The notes under the pieces are model-generated. The model had not been told where the DNA came from and made no database searches. It saw only the letters and a program-made list of their open reading frames with translations. Source: Ailurus styani (lineage: Eukaryota; Chordata; Mammalia; Carnivora; Ailuridae). From it: 64,000 nucleotides of DNA. The stretch spans positions 51,265 to 115,264 of the forward strand of contig LNAC01000738.1 of the NCBI GenBank assembly GCA_002007465.1, written 5' to 3'. The first letter of the stretch is position 1; every line of letters begins with the position of its first letter. The translations under genes and the position numbers were made by a program. Shown here one piece after another: positions 32,579 through 44,390 of the stretch.

Positions 32579-32860
32579 GCACACGTGCGTGTCGTGTGAG
32601 ACTGGTTTCGAGACGGTGTCCCTGCCACGTCCGCGTTCGGTTCCGAGGCAGTTGACACGAAGGTGGTCCAGGGAGTGCCGTCTGATTTGGGAGTCGGGAA
32701 TGCAGCTGCCACTTCCACTGCTGGGTCGGAGTCTGTGGGGAAACCCGAGCGAACTGGCTGCCATCTGTTCAAAGGGAAAAGACGCTTTCGAGACAGATCA
32801 GGGAGAGCGTGGACCGGGGAGCTGTGGAATCACGGAGACTTCGGCAGGCGTGCGCATCTG
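32579..32860. promoter_or_regulatory. CpG-dense islet (about 280 bp)
   Basis: By hand count about 24 CpG in 280 bp at roughly 57% GC, i.e. observed/expected close to 1. It is repeat-free and follows the 41-bp tandem pair. This is the strongest CpG signal in the window and is best read as a promoter or orphan enhancer island. No exon is identifiable. Confidence 0.5.
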
Positions 32861-32979
32861 AAGGTGACAGTAAAATAATGCCATGCATGTTCACAGGTGG
32901 CCGATGAAAGTTTAATTGCTTTACAGGCACACTCGGAAGCCAACAATTCAGAAGCCAGAGGGAGGTGGCACGGGTCTGA

Positions 32980-33190
32980 CAGCAGGACTAGGGCTTGGGG
33001 TCCGGGGGCTCCAGGTTCAAGTTTGTCTGTCGTTTATCAGCTGGGAGTCATAGGCAAAAGCCTCAGTCTGAGTTTGTTTTCTCATTTTAAAAAAGTGTAT
33101 CTGTGGGAGTACTTGTTCTGTATTCCTTATAGATTGTTGCTGCCATCAAATGAGAGAGTGCACGGAAAAGTATTCGGTAATCTATAAAAC
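32980..33190 (-). repeat. MIR, antisense
   Basis: The + strand reads 'gggctccaggttcaagtttg', 'aagcctcagtctgagtttgt', 'tttctcattttaaaaaagtg' and 'tgccatcaaatgagagagtg', the reverse complement of MIR. Confidence 0.6.
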
Positions 33191-33299
33191 CTTGAAGAGT
33201 GGAAGACAGTAGTACTCGTCATAGTGGCCTAATTAGGTTTATTAACAAGGCGCTCACTTATGACATGAGGGAACTTGCATGATTCACGTGACCTTCATT

Positions 33300-33505
33300 G
33301 GACGCTCACCATCTTGGGGATGAGGTGATAGGGTCTCTCACACATGTGAGCTAACTCCTTACGCAGTCATGTGAAGTAAATATTATTATCCTTCATTTTA
33401 TAGGTGAGGACACCTGCGGTTTGGAGAATTTGGGTCACAGCTCGCCACTATTTCAATAAGAAATCGTGGAGATAGAATTTGAATCTAATTCTTCTACATT
33501 CAATT
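33300..33505 (+). repeat. MIR
   Basis: 'tcatgtgaagtaaatattat', 'tatccttcattttataggtg', 'aggacacctgcggtttggag' and 'gatagaatttgaatctaatt' follow the MIR order. Confidence 0.7.
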
Positions 33506-33599
33506 TTAATGTTCTGTGAGGACATGTGGTGTTCCCATTCATCAGATTTACCACCCTATTTTTTTTTTTTTACTCAACCATTTGTGCTTAATTTAGCCC

Positions 33600-33745
33600 A
33601 GTGGACCACAAGTCAGAATGCACCTTAAAATCACAAATATACTTATTTGTTCATTTGTTTGTGTTAAATAATGATATTTGGGCCCACCCCAGAGTTTCAG
33701 ATTTGAGAGCTATGTTGAACCCAGGGTGAGAAACACTGGCTTAGC
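33600..33745 (+). repeat. MER5-type element, diverged
   Basis: 'gtcagaatgcaccttaaaat', 'atttgggcccaccccagagt' and 'ttcagatttgagagc', ending 'ggtgagaaacactgg', fit MER5A with an internal AT-rich insertion. Confidence 0.5.
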
Positions 33746-33821
33746 CTATCAAGAAAGGAAGAATCGAAATGAGTATCTCACCACTCCTTCCAAGCTTTGT
33801 GTGTTGTTCTGTGTGATTAAA

Positions 33822-33862
33822 ACACATACACATATACACACACAGTCACACACAAGCACACA
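33822..33862. repeat. imperfect (CA)n microsatellite
   Basis: AC repeats with several interruptions. Confidence 0.85.
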
Positions 33863-34374
33863 GAGTTTACAAACAAGGAAAAAACTACAGACTGCTGTGA
33901 CGGCTTCCATAACTCAGTCTTTCAAAAGCAAAACAACAGGGTAACTGTAGACCTTCCCTACAAACGCCTTCTTTCCCTTAGGCACTGCTCAGCTAAGACA
34001 ATACTGCTTATCCTCTTAATGTGGATAACACGAGGCTATACCACAAAGCAGAAAGGTCTAGCCTCTGCGTGGCAGACCTTCACAATCACCACAGTCAGGT
34101 GTGTTGTGCAAGTGATGGTAGGCAAGGCACTCAACAGGTGAGGGGCCCGCAGCAGCAGCGGAGGGCACACTGGCCTCCGCGTTAAACTGATCTGGGGGGA
34201 AATTTGTTTGTTTGTTTGTTTCCTCTTCTTTTACGGAGTGATAAACACAGCTCCTATGCCACCTGGTTAGCACTAGATATCTCCTGGCGTTATTATGGCA
34301 GAACTGATCCCTCTCTGAGAAGTATCAGCCAAAGAACACCAGAAATCTAAAGGGTCAATCTCTCAGATACATAG
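33863..34374. other. unique sequence with a (TTTG)n run
   Basis: (TTTG)n at about 34204-34221. No gene recognised. Confidence 0.5.
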
Positions 34375-34509
34375 TACGTAGCATACAGATTCTAGAATGT
34401 AGGCAGAATAGATAGTTTTAATCCATACTTCACTTGTAACAGAATAGGAGATAGGTGACTTGCCCACGGTCATAGAGCTAAACTACATTACAGCTGGGGC
34501 ATGTTCATT
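34375..34509 (+). repeat. MIR fragment interrupted by a SINE
   Basis: 'taatccatacttcacttgta', 'gataggtgacttgcccacgg' and 'tcatagagctaaactacatt' are the MIR 3' part. The SINE at 34510 enters it. Confidence 0.6.
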
Positions 34510-34737
34510 TTTTTTTTAAGATTTTTTAATTTATTCATTTGAGAGACAGAGAGAGAGAGAGTGTGTGTGTGTGTACGAGCAGGGGGAGGGGCAGAGGGAG
34601 AGGGAGAAGCAGGCTCCCCACTGAGCAGGGAGCCCATTGCAGGGCTCGATCCCAGGACCCTGGGATCATGACCTGAGCCAAACGCAGACGCTCAACTAAC
34701 TGAGGCACCCAGGCGTCCCAAGGGGGGCATGTTCATT
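34496..34737 (-). mobile_element. CAN-SINE with 14-bp TSD
   Basis: GGGGCATGTTCATT at 34496-34509 and 34724-34737 flanks an inverted CAN-SINE. The tail is left; the head right reads the general caniform type on the minus strand. A compound GA/GT run (about 34550-34574) expands its C/T-rich part. Confidence 0.95.
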
Positions 34738-34744
34738 CTTAAAC

Positions 34745-35060
34745 AAGACTTAACTGAGTGCCTTCTCTATCCCACGCAGTGTTTCCAGTCCTGGGACACC
34801 TGCTTTCACGGAACTCACATTTTTGTTGGGGAAAGACAGACAACGAGGCACTATTAAACAAATGTATAATACGCAAAGGGTGCAAAGTGCTATGAAGAAA
34901 ATTAGCAGGGTCTGGAGACCAGGATGATGACCGATGGCAGGGATATCCTTTCTGATGAGGTAGCATTTGAACAGACCTGAATAAGTGAGGGAGGCAGCTT
35001 GGGGAATAGCCTTTCGGGCAAAGGATCAGCAAGTACAAACTCCTGGAGGCATGGCTGTGC
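34745..35060. repeat. old interspersed repeat, family not assigned
   Basis: 'ctgctttcacggaactcaca', 'gggtgcaaagtgctatgaag', 'tgatgaggtagcatttgaac', 'agacctgaataagtgaggga' and 'ggatcagcaagtacaaactc' form a well-known mammalian repeat text whose name I do not recall with confidence. Confidence 0.5.
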
Positions 35061-36680
35061 TTGTCTGTGTAGGGGGTTCAAATTTAGTTTCTTAATCGAA
35101 GGCTTGTATTCTTTAAATTATTCAGTACAGTCGCATGGGTGCCATATATCCTGGCACATAGTGTCTCCTCATTGTCTCAATTTGTGTCCATAATCTGGGT
35201 ATATAAAGCTTGTCCTGCTAGGGAACAGACAGGAGCGCACACCCCTCTCCCTACCTGTGAAGGTTTCCTGGGAGGAAAAGAGGACGCAGGAAAATCACTC
35301 ACATGGCCTGGCATGGCCGTGGATCAGCGGGGGCAAAGAACCATCTTGCTCTCCCCTGCCTCTCTTCTCTGCCCCCGGTTATATGCAGCTCATTATCAAA
35401 CCAGAAGATTTTGCTTCCTTTTATGAGCTTTACTCATGGGTGGACTGGTTTGCTATGGAGCCAGTACAGAGGTTCAAAAGCCACAGAAAGCCTTACTTCA
35501 CGGCCAAGCTTTGCCCACTGCCAATGGGCTTGGCCATTTGAGGAGTCATGCAAATGTCATCTAAATAGCAGTGGAAATACAGAGAGTTTCACAATGCTGC
35601 TGGGTCAGTTCCCACTGCCCACAGACTGCCATCTCCATCAAAGAAGACTCCTTGTTTTGGGAACTGCAGCCCTACTCCGTATTTTTCACTCCCCAACCGC
35701 AACCACTTATGCCAAAATGCTAGGAAATGCGGACTAGGTGGGATGAGTGTAAAATGGCAAAGAAGTAGTTGGATTATAGGTCAACCTTCCCTCTCCAAAG
35801 AACACAAATATTGAGACATTCTTTCTTTCAATGTTTGTTGTGCCCTGCCTTGAATATCTAACATTCAGGGTTAGAATCAATATTGTAAATATTTGGTTGG
35901 ACGTGAGTCTCTATATGCCCACCGATAAATGGTAGCTTAAGACTCTTGCTTGCTCCATTAACTACTGCATGGGAATTTTGAAATATAACCTACAGGTTTG
36001 TACCTTGGCGTACACACAAACACACTGTCCCTTCACCTAAGTACTTTCCTTTGCTTGCAGAAGCTGGCAAAATTGTTGGGTACATGATATCCTATTTTTA
36101 AGAACTCATCTGTTATAATAAATCATCCCCAAAAGATGGACAGTAACTTGTTTCACAGGCTTTTCACTGTTTAAAACTACATCTCCTGTATCACAGCCTT
36201 CCTGAGAAATTGATCAGGAAGAAATTGATCGGGAAGAGCATTCCTCCATTTGCAAACCTCTGCCCTAGCCTAGAACACTCCCCAGCTTCAGCCACCATTT
36301 AAGCCTGTGGCCCCCGAGGCAATCAGCCAGGCTTCCTCTCCTTTTCCTGCAATTCCTCAAGGTATGTTTGTTACTCCATGACATGTGCACAGGGCTGGCT
36401 TCATCATCTTCCCCAGTTCACAGTGCAAGCTAATGACTTGTGCACTGGTCTCCTTGTTGCCTTTCTTTCTTCCTTTCCTCTTACTTACAGCCCACACACC
36501 CTTTGTCTTCCTTTCTTTGTTAGGCAACCATTCTCATTAGTGTAACACGTATCATTTTGCTTGAGCGTATTTTTGTAAAAGATGTATTGTTTTCTGCACC
36601 CAGTTTAATTTATGTAAATAATATCTGGTATATCACAACCTCTTTCCTTTGTTAACTCAGCACCATATTTTTTTAAATTG
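35061..36680. other. unique sequence; short tandem duplication at 36206-36235
   Basis: No gene recognised. A 144-codon + frame (35303-35737) has no recognised domain. Two adjacent 15-bp units GAAATTGATC(A/G)GGAA lie at 36206-36220 and 36221-36235. Confidence 0.45.
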
Positions 36681-36689
36681 GTATTTTAA

Positions 36690-37890
36690 ATAATTATTTT
36701 ATAACTACTATTTTTTAGAGCAGCCTCAGGTCACAGAAAAATTGAATGGCAAGTCCAGAGTACCCTTATACTCCCTCTCCATCCTTCCTCTACTTGTGCT
36801 TACAAGATTCTCCTTCTATTAACAACTTCCATTAGGGTGGCACATTTTTATAACTGATAAGCCAATATCGACACATTATTACTAACTAAAGCCAATAGTT
36901 TACAGTAAGATTGGCTTGCTGTTGTACATTCTGTGGCTTTTGACAAATGTATAATGATATGTATCCATCATTATAATATACAGAGTCGTTTCACTGCCCT
37001 AAAAATCTGGGCTCTGCCTGTCATCCCTCCCAACCCCCTAACCCCTGGCAACCACTGATGTTTTTATTGTCTCCATGGTTTTAACATGTCCGGAATATCA
37101 TATACTTGCAATCATACAGTACGTGGCCTTTCAAATTGGCTTCTTTCACTTAGCATGTGTGTTTCGGTTTCCTCCATGTCTTCTCACGGCCCGATAGCTC
37201 ATTTAACACCGAGTAATATTCCATTGTCTCATACACTACAGTTTGTTTATCCATTCATTCTCCTAAAGGAAGGCGTTGGTTAATTCCAAGTTTTGGCATT
37301 TATGAATAAAGCTGCTTTAAACATTCATGTGCAGGCTTTTATGTGGACCTTGTATTTTTAAGATCCATCCATGTTATTATTTGTACAGTCAATGTACAAA
37401 CATAAATAGGGCTATCCCATTCTCTGTAGTCCTCTGTGTACTCTGTTGTGTGTCCCACCACATCTCATTTTCCTCTCTTCCAACGATAGGCATCCACAGT
37501 GCTTCCAAGTCTCTGTTACCATGACTAAACTGCCATGATCACCCCCATGTATCCTATGGCCCCGTGTAAGAATGTCTTTGTCATATACATTTGGGAACAG
37601 AATGTCTATCTGGACATAGACAGACTTAATTTGACTAGGGAGTATCAGGTAGCTCTCCAGAATGGAGGAAACAGTCCATTTTCACCTGGCTGGGCATGAA
37701 AATCCCAAGATCCATACATCTTCACAAATACTTGCCTTGGTCAGCTGAACTCTATCATTTTTGTACCCATCATTGTATTCTGATGGGGATAAAAAGACAT
37801 CTCATTGCTCTCTCAATTTGCATTTCTCTGATTACTGGTTTGAGCTCATTATCCTTTGAGCTCCCTCTTCTTGAAACTGCCCATTTATGT
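36690..37890 (-). repeat. old L1 (L1M-type) 3' region, antisense
   Basis: The + strand is the reverse complement of an L1 ORF2 tail and 3' UTR. For example 'gagtaatattccattgtctc' (37211 on) is antisense of the TMEYY codons, 'tttatgaataaagctgcttt' of the MFIA region, and 'tcaatttgcatttctctgat' of the upstream part. It is full of stops and indels. Confidence 0.75.
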
Positions 37891-40485
37891 CACTTAGAAG
37901 TTTATCTTCTCTCTGCATAAAATGTCCTTAAGGTCATTAGATAAGCCCATGCTCTCTGGCATGTCTCCCTCTCTGGGAGCTTACAATTGCTTTTCTCCCA
38001 CCACACACAGTGGATCTTTTCACATTTTTCCAGTGCCCAGTTGCTCCACACCAAGAAGTTGAATGCTAAGGGTGCTTTGATATGCCAGACCCAAGTTACT
38101 CAAATCCCATTGTGGGAAGAATGCACAGAAAAGGCACACAGAGTTTTGTACATTATAGCATCCATTTTATAGAAAGAGGGTTTTTCATGGTTACAGGAGA
38201 ATATATGCTAACTTCTCATTAATTAGAAATGACAAGCTCAGCAAGAGTTTCAAAAAGAAACTAATTTGCCAATGGATTATGTATAGGTGCCTTGTTGAAT
38301 GAAAACGAAGTCTATTACATTGCACACCATCATGTGTAATATTTATGCCTTGTTCGAGGGTCTTGTTTGCAGAGTAAATACACTTTTAGTTTTACCTAGC
38401 TGCTTAGTTATTAATATGGCTGAAGAAATGAAAAGAATTATTGTCAGATGTTTTTTACTACTCACAATTCTGTTAAAAACTAGATTAATTTATTGAGATT
38501 ATACATCATTTATCGATATTTTCATTTTTGTTGTATGTACTTTTTACTACAAGGATTTTTTTTCCTGAAGACCTTTTTTTTTAAAAAAATAGGAATTCAA
38601 GTATTCTCAAACTCAGTGCTTTTGTCCCCATTTCACAGTCAATATCTGCTCTTAATTTTTTTTCTCCTTAATGGTTAACTTCTGAGAAGTTTCCAGCATG
38701 AACTAATGGAGGGGTGCTCCACATTTTAAAAGTGAGGGAAGGATTTTGTTTTGTTTTTGTTTTTGTTTTTAGACAGAGACAGTCCCAGGTAATTACTTGG
38801 AAGCAGAGATGTGCTCTTGTGGTCTAAAAGACTCTTCTTGTATAAAATAAATCTCTGAGTTGTTTTTTATAATTCCAGAGAATAGAGGTCTGCTCGGTGT
38901 AGTTGGGATGTGTATTTCAATGTCTCCTTTGAGTTTCCACTTCCTATTTCTGGTCTGTTCCTGAGGTGCTGTTTATATCCTGCAGAAGTTTGTTTCTTGT
39001 CAAAAATTTAAACAAGCTGTGGAGTCCTCTAGCAGAGGATCTTAAATTCATGTCGAGTAAGTAAATAAGTGAAATGTGGTGAAGATTTAAGGCTTTATTT
39101 CCTTTCCCCAGGAAGATCTGGTTTTTAATAGAGGTATCTTGAAAAAATGAAACAAACTTTGAAAACCCAGAGCCATTAACTCTGAAAAAGGGTTCTGGGG
39201 CAACGAGAGGTTAATGGGGGATATTTTGAGTAAGGAGAATTAGCCAGGCACCATCAGATGACACCTTATAGGGACGTACCAAAGTTACTCGCAGTTCAAT
39301 TTTATCCCACTTAGAAAAGTCATCAAGACCTCCTGTGCCCAGGCTTGACCTGAGATAGTGACATAAATACCTATTTTCACAGTTTAATAGGGGAAATGGG
39401 AACATTGACATAATATGATACAGTTTGAGAGGTTCTGCTCACGAGGTATGCACAAGTGAAGCCAGAAGTAGGAAACAGCTCGTCCTGGGAAAATCCAGGA
39501 GGCTTTCGAGGAGAGGTGGCATTTGAATCCTATTCTCTAGATCTTAGAGAATGAGGAATTCAGCAAGTGACTAGTAATGAAGAGGATGGGAGACTAAAAT
39601 TACCATAGACCAATCTTAATATTACAGATCACCAAGAGAGACATAAATGACCTGACAAAGCCCCCAAAGCCACATGCTTTGAGACATTTTGCTAAAATAG
39701 GGTCAAGATATGATGGGGACATACCATTCAACCATACCGACTCCTCTACATTTGTGTCACCTTTTACAAGGGCAGAGTCTTTTCTCTTTTCATTCTTAGG
39801 TTGCCTTGGTACATGCCCGTGTTGTGACAATCAAGGTTGATTGTCTTGGATTAGTTATACTGTTGAGTTTAATTTTCCTTTTGAGCTGTTAACCATTCCA
39901 AATGTGCTTGAGCCTGTGATTAAGTTTTGCTGCAGAGATTTTCTGTTTGGGGACGTGGGTAGCTTTTCAACCCTGCATTTCTGGCAGTATTATGCAGATT
40001 TAATAAGAACTCTGGTTATAGGGAATTTGGGGAGACAAAGAGATGTTAAACCAATATTATGTTTGTATTTATTACCTCTGAGCATATTCTGAGCAATGAA
40101 GGAGGAATGGCTGCTACCTGAGAGGTCAGAGTTAACAAAGAAATGACCAAGCAGGTTTTACTGTAAAGTCTGACTTTTCCCCTTACGCCCTCCCACCCTG
40201 CTTAACCTTCTCTAAGGAACAGTGGCAGCTAATAGGGAAAGGCCACTCCCTGCCTTCTGTGACTTATCTGAGATGGCTATACCATTTCATCATGCTCTTG
40301 AATAAATGAACACTGCCTGCTAAGCACTTGTTGCCATTTCCAGAGAAGGTGAGAGTTCCCATTACTGGGTTCTAAAAAATGGGATTTGGGCAAGGGCACA
40401 ATGGCTTTCTGTGTATTTATTGCAAGTAGAGTGATGTGCATCTGAAAAGAATTGTAAGAAAACATTAAGACAGAAGGGGAGGTAT
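37891..40485. other. mostly unique AT-rich sequence, no gene recognised
   Basis: (TTTTG)n at about 38745-38770. A patch near 39440-39530 resembles the unassigned old repeat. No exon or RNA gene recognised. Confidence 0.4.
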
Positions 40486-41816
40486 TTAAGCATGGTAGCC
40501 AGGAAAGCCAGTTTTCAGTCTCTGGTAAACGATGGGCTTTTGAGAGTGAACCTCCCAACACCTCGGCTTTCTTGTCTATAACATGAAGGTGCACTCGATG
40601 ACTTCCCTCAGACCTCCATTTTGTGAAACCTCACATGACAGTTTGATGTAAACTGTGTTGTGCAATCTGAGAATGGGGTGGAATTCTCATCCGTGATATT
40701 ATTATTTACCCCATATATCTCCACCGCATTCTTTCTTGCTGACCAAAAGGTACTGTTTAGTTTTTGGAGGGAGCGGAGGTAGCATTGCATCCAGCGTTAA
40801 GAGAGATGATCACTTTCCCAATAGTAGGCTTTGCAAGTAGGCTTGGCCACATGCCACACTTCTGGATCCTAAGGATCCGAAGAAGACGTTTGGTGGGAGC
40901 TCTAAGAAGACTTTTGTTTCTCCTGATAAAATTATATGACCATTCCCTATCCTACCTGGAATGAGGGCAGGAACTGTGGTAGCTGCCTTGTGACTAAGAG
41001 GTAAAATCATGTTGTCTTGAATATCTGAGCAGCACATATTTCCAGAATTATTATATGACATAAGTAAATTCCTCCTTATTTGTTTTAAGCCATTATAGGT
41101 TTCTTTGCTGTTACTTGCAGCACTGTCCCTTCCCTTTGGGCCTTAAAGCCCAGTATATGAATCCTAGAAAGGTGAAATTAGCCTCTTCAGGATAGAGATG
41201 TTTGTTTAAAAGGCAAAATGTTCACATTCTAAAGTAGCTGTTCTCTTAAATACATGTGGAAAAAGTCAGAATATTTCAAGGTATCTATGTCATACACTTA
41301 TAGGTTGTATGGCCAAGATGACTTAAAGCAGAGGCTGGTACAGGGATGTATGGGGCATAATGTGATATAGAAAAGTTAGCTTTATAGAGTTTCACTTCTC
41401 TCTTTCCTACCATCATGTTTAGACTCCTGATTTTTCCATAGAAGGACAGTATACTAAGTTATAACATGATGCTAGAAATCAATAATAATAATTATACCCC
41501 AGAAGATAGCCCATAGGAACATAAAGATAATGGCCCATAGGAGCATACAGGTAATAGAAATCATAGGCATCTGCATGGGAGATCTTTTTAAATTTTTTTA
41601 ATTGATTTTTTTTTATAGCTAAGGAAAAGTTTTAAAATCTCTTGAGATAATGTCCTACAGGTAAAAAATCTACCATATGAGGCCAGCCTGACATCTGCAG
41701 TGTAAGTTGATAAAGACGTGTTTACAGACTTTATTCTCACTAATAGAGGAAAAATTGGGAATGCAGAATCATAGATAACCCTAAATCATTTATACCTGTT
41801 TTCTTTGTTTGCAGTT
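40486..41816. other. mostly unique; weak antisense MIR; imperfect tandem near 41504
   Basis: A weak antisense MIR may lie at 40490-40620 ('ctttcttgtctataacatga'). At 41504-41550, GCCCATAGGA(A/G)CATA-type units occur twice. No gene recognised. Confidence 0.4.
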
Positions 41817-42052
41817 AAGAATACACATTTTGAGGGCGCCTGGGTGGCTCAGTGGGTTAAAGCCTCTGCTTTTGGCTTAGGTCATGATCTCAGCGTCCTG
41901 GGATCGAGGCCCGCATCGGGCTCTCTGCTCAGCGGGGAGCCTGCTTCCTCCTCTCCCTGTCTCTCTGCCTGCCTCTCTGCCTACTTGTAATCTCTCTCTC
42001 TCTGTCAAATAAATAAATAAATTCTTTTAAAAAAAAAGAATACACATTTTGA
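41817..42052 (+). mobile_element. CAN-SINE, mustelid type, perfect 17-bp TSD
   Basis: AAGAATACACATTTTGA at 41817-41833 and 42036-42052. The target reads TT|AAGA. The head GTGGGTTAAAGCCTCTGC is present, with an intact A box TGGCTCAGTGG (41845-41855) and B box GATCGAGGC (41902-41910). A long C/T region and AAATAAATAAATTCTT tail follow. A young copy. Confidence 0.97.
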
Positions 42053-43272
42053 TACATACCTACATTTTGTACATGTACACACATATTCTGTACTCACTTG
42101 CCCATAAATCTCTTCTCAGTTTATTTTTATCACAGAGACACTGATGTATGGAAGGGGGCACCAGAGAGACACAGATAACTACTACTTCGCTATAATACAA
42201 ATTTGCCAGTAAATAGTACATGTCAGTGAAGTATACGAGACTTCACTCATACAGGCGGCTATGGTTCCTAGCACCTGCTAGGTGGACAGAAAACCACACC
42301 CTGGGTCTATGTAGTACAACATGAATTAAACACTGTACTCCCAGTTAGAAGCACACCATGTCTTTGATGGGCACCTCGACTCTCCCAAGCGCACAGCCAC
42401 GCACATGGAAAACCCTGATGTATGGGCCATCAATCCTCACCGTGTTTACAGAGAGATCTCCAACTGGGATCTCCTGCTGCAGGAAATACTAGATATGATA
42501 CAGAACACAATACATTTTAATTAAAGCAGAAAGAAGTTGCTCCTTCATAAAGTGCAATAAGAAGCTAGAAGATGTGTCTCAAATGTAAAATGTGACGGTT
42601 AAAGTCTTGGTAATGGTCGACAGTGGCTTTCCAGGTTATACAATAACCTGGGACAGATCACACTGCCTTCCCCTACTCACCCTCGACATTTTAATCCAAA
42701 TCTAGGTGAAATCATGTTTAAGTAATTGGCTGCTTTGTCAGGACAAAAGAAAGAAGGACTGAGTTTAAGGAGGCAGTATGTACAGACTGGGCCAGTTGGA
42801 GAGAGAATAGCTCAACTGTTTGGCTTTGGTGATATCCCAAGCAGAGTGGAGGTTGTTATGAACAAATATTGGGGGCATTTTAAGTGCATGACTTCTCTTG
42901 ATTGACATAGTTCAAAAATCACCCATAGATTTGAAATCAAGAAGGAGACTCTCCAAGTAGGGAATGGGGACATAACCCTGGTCCTTCTCTCCTGCCCTTA
43001 AATTGCAATTGTCCCTTTGGGAGTTTTTAAAGCTATCATCAGCATGGCCAACTACCAGAGGTCTCAGGTTCCCCTTTCAACATTCTCCTCTCAGCCAAAC
43101 CCAAACTCTTCTCTGGTTTTCCCTCAATGTGGTTGGCATTTTCAATGGAAACTTCACTAAGGGAGACGAAAATAATAATGTAATCAAAGACAATTTCAAA
43201 AAAAATACCCCATCAACATTAAAAAAAAAACAACACCAAACACCTTAAGAAGTACAAGTATTATTTTGTCTT
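42053..43272. other. unique sequence, no gene recognised
   Basis: No repeat or exon recognised over about 1.2 kb. Confidence 0.5.
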
Positions 43273-43498
43273 AAAATTATTTTATCAGGGGCGCCTGGGT
43301 GGCTCAGTGGGTTAAAGCCTCTGCTTTCGGCTCAGGTCATGATCTCAGGGTCCTGGGATCGAGGCCTGCGTCGGGCTCCCTGCTCAGCAGGGAGCCTGCT
43401 TCCCCCTCTCTCTCTGCCTGCCTCTCTGCCTCCTTGTGATCTCTCTCCCTCTGTGAAATAAATAAATAAAATCTTTAAAAAAAAATTATTTTATCAGG
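43273..43498 (+). mobile_element. CAN-SINE, mustelid type, perfect 17-bp TSD at TT|AAAA
   Basis: AAAATTATTTTATCAGG at 43273-43289 and 43482-43498. The insertion point TT|AAAA is exactly the L1 endonuclease consensus, showing L1 machinery in trans. The A box TGGCTCAGTGG (43300-43310) and B box GATCGAGGC (43357-43365) are intact. The cleanest SINE in the window. Confidence 0.98.
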
Positions 43499-43677
43499 AC
43501 CTCCAAAGAGCTGAAACTACTTTATTGGCTCTGGTTTCTTATCTCCTGATTCCTGATCTTCACTAGGTGTGTAAATCTTTACATTTTATTATTGGAATAA
43601 ATTTTTTTAAACAATTTTCTAGACCACTGGCCCCTATTCCAATTGTAGAGGAGAAAAAAATAATCTTTTCCTCTACC
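43499..43677. other. unique sequence
   Basis: Nothing recognised. Confidence 0.5.
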
Positions 43678-44390
43678 TGTCTTGGGTTCTCCAGCTGGAG
43701 CCCTATAAATTAGGTGCAAAAGTCAGATTTACAAAAGAAAAATAAACAGAATTTTATTAATATGTACATAGTGCAGAGGCGCCTGGGTGGCTCAGTCAGT
43801 TAAACATCTGATTCTTGGTTTCAGCTCAGGTCATGATCTCAGGGTTGTGAGATAGCGTTCCGCTTCTAACTCTGCGCTGAGCATGGAGTCGGCTTAAGAT
43901 TCTCTCTCCCTTTCCCTCTGGCCCTCCTACTCATGCTCTCTCTCTCAAATAAATAATCTTTAAAAAATACGTACATCGCACACACACATAGGAGCACCCA
44001 GTGATGAGAAACCCAAAGAGGTGGTCAGAATTTGGGCTATATACCATCTTAAGCTAAACAAAAAAGGGTGCTGGTATCTTCTGGGGGAGGGGCTAGTTTT
44101 GAAAAGATGACCAGGGAAAGTATGGTAAACAAGGGTTGTTTAGTAAGAGACTTACATTGGTGCTTTCTCCATTGCTGAGAGTCTCCTTCCTAGTAAAGGA
44201 GAGGAAGACATCTTTACACATGGAAATGTCCTTTATAAATGTAAATTTATTTTACAAAAGGAAAACTCATGCTCTGTTTTTAGAGCTTTTCCTGCACTTG
44301 CCATTCCTCAATGGCTTTTAGCTCAAAATAATCCATATGTCAAAGAGACATATTTTGGAATGACATATTCTGGTCTCATTCACAGTGAAA
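43678..44390 (-). repeat. possible old LTR, antisense, interrupted by a SINE
   Basis: From 'tgtcttgggttctccagctg' to a 'gaatgacatattctggtctc' end, this looks like one element of about 520 bp once the SINE (43777-43967) is removed. TTTTATTAA near its start could be an antisense poly-A signal. The family is unassigned. Confidence 0.3.
43761..43982 (+). mobile_element. CAN-SINE, older type
   Basis: Head GGCGCCTGGGTGGCTCAGTC, then a variant 'aaacatctgattcttggttt' insert, 'ctgcgctgagcatggagtcg', and an AAATAAATAATCTTTAAAA tail. The TSD is imperfect: TATGTACATAGTGCA versus TACGTACATCGCACA. More diverged than the mustelid-type copies. Confidence 0.9.

Noticed and set aside
32076..32582. 168-codon minus-strand frame, the longest non-L1 frame without N
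   Set aside because: Crosses a poly-G run and a tandem repeat, has no recognised domain or splice context. One frame of this length is roughly what chance gives in 64 kb on both strands.
41834..42035. tRNA gene suggested by intact A and B boxes
   Set aside because: The boxes belong to the tRNA-derived head of a CAN-SINE; no cloverleaf with proper acceptor stem and flanking TSDs prove retroposition.
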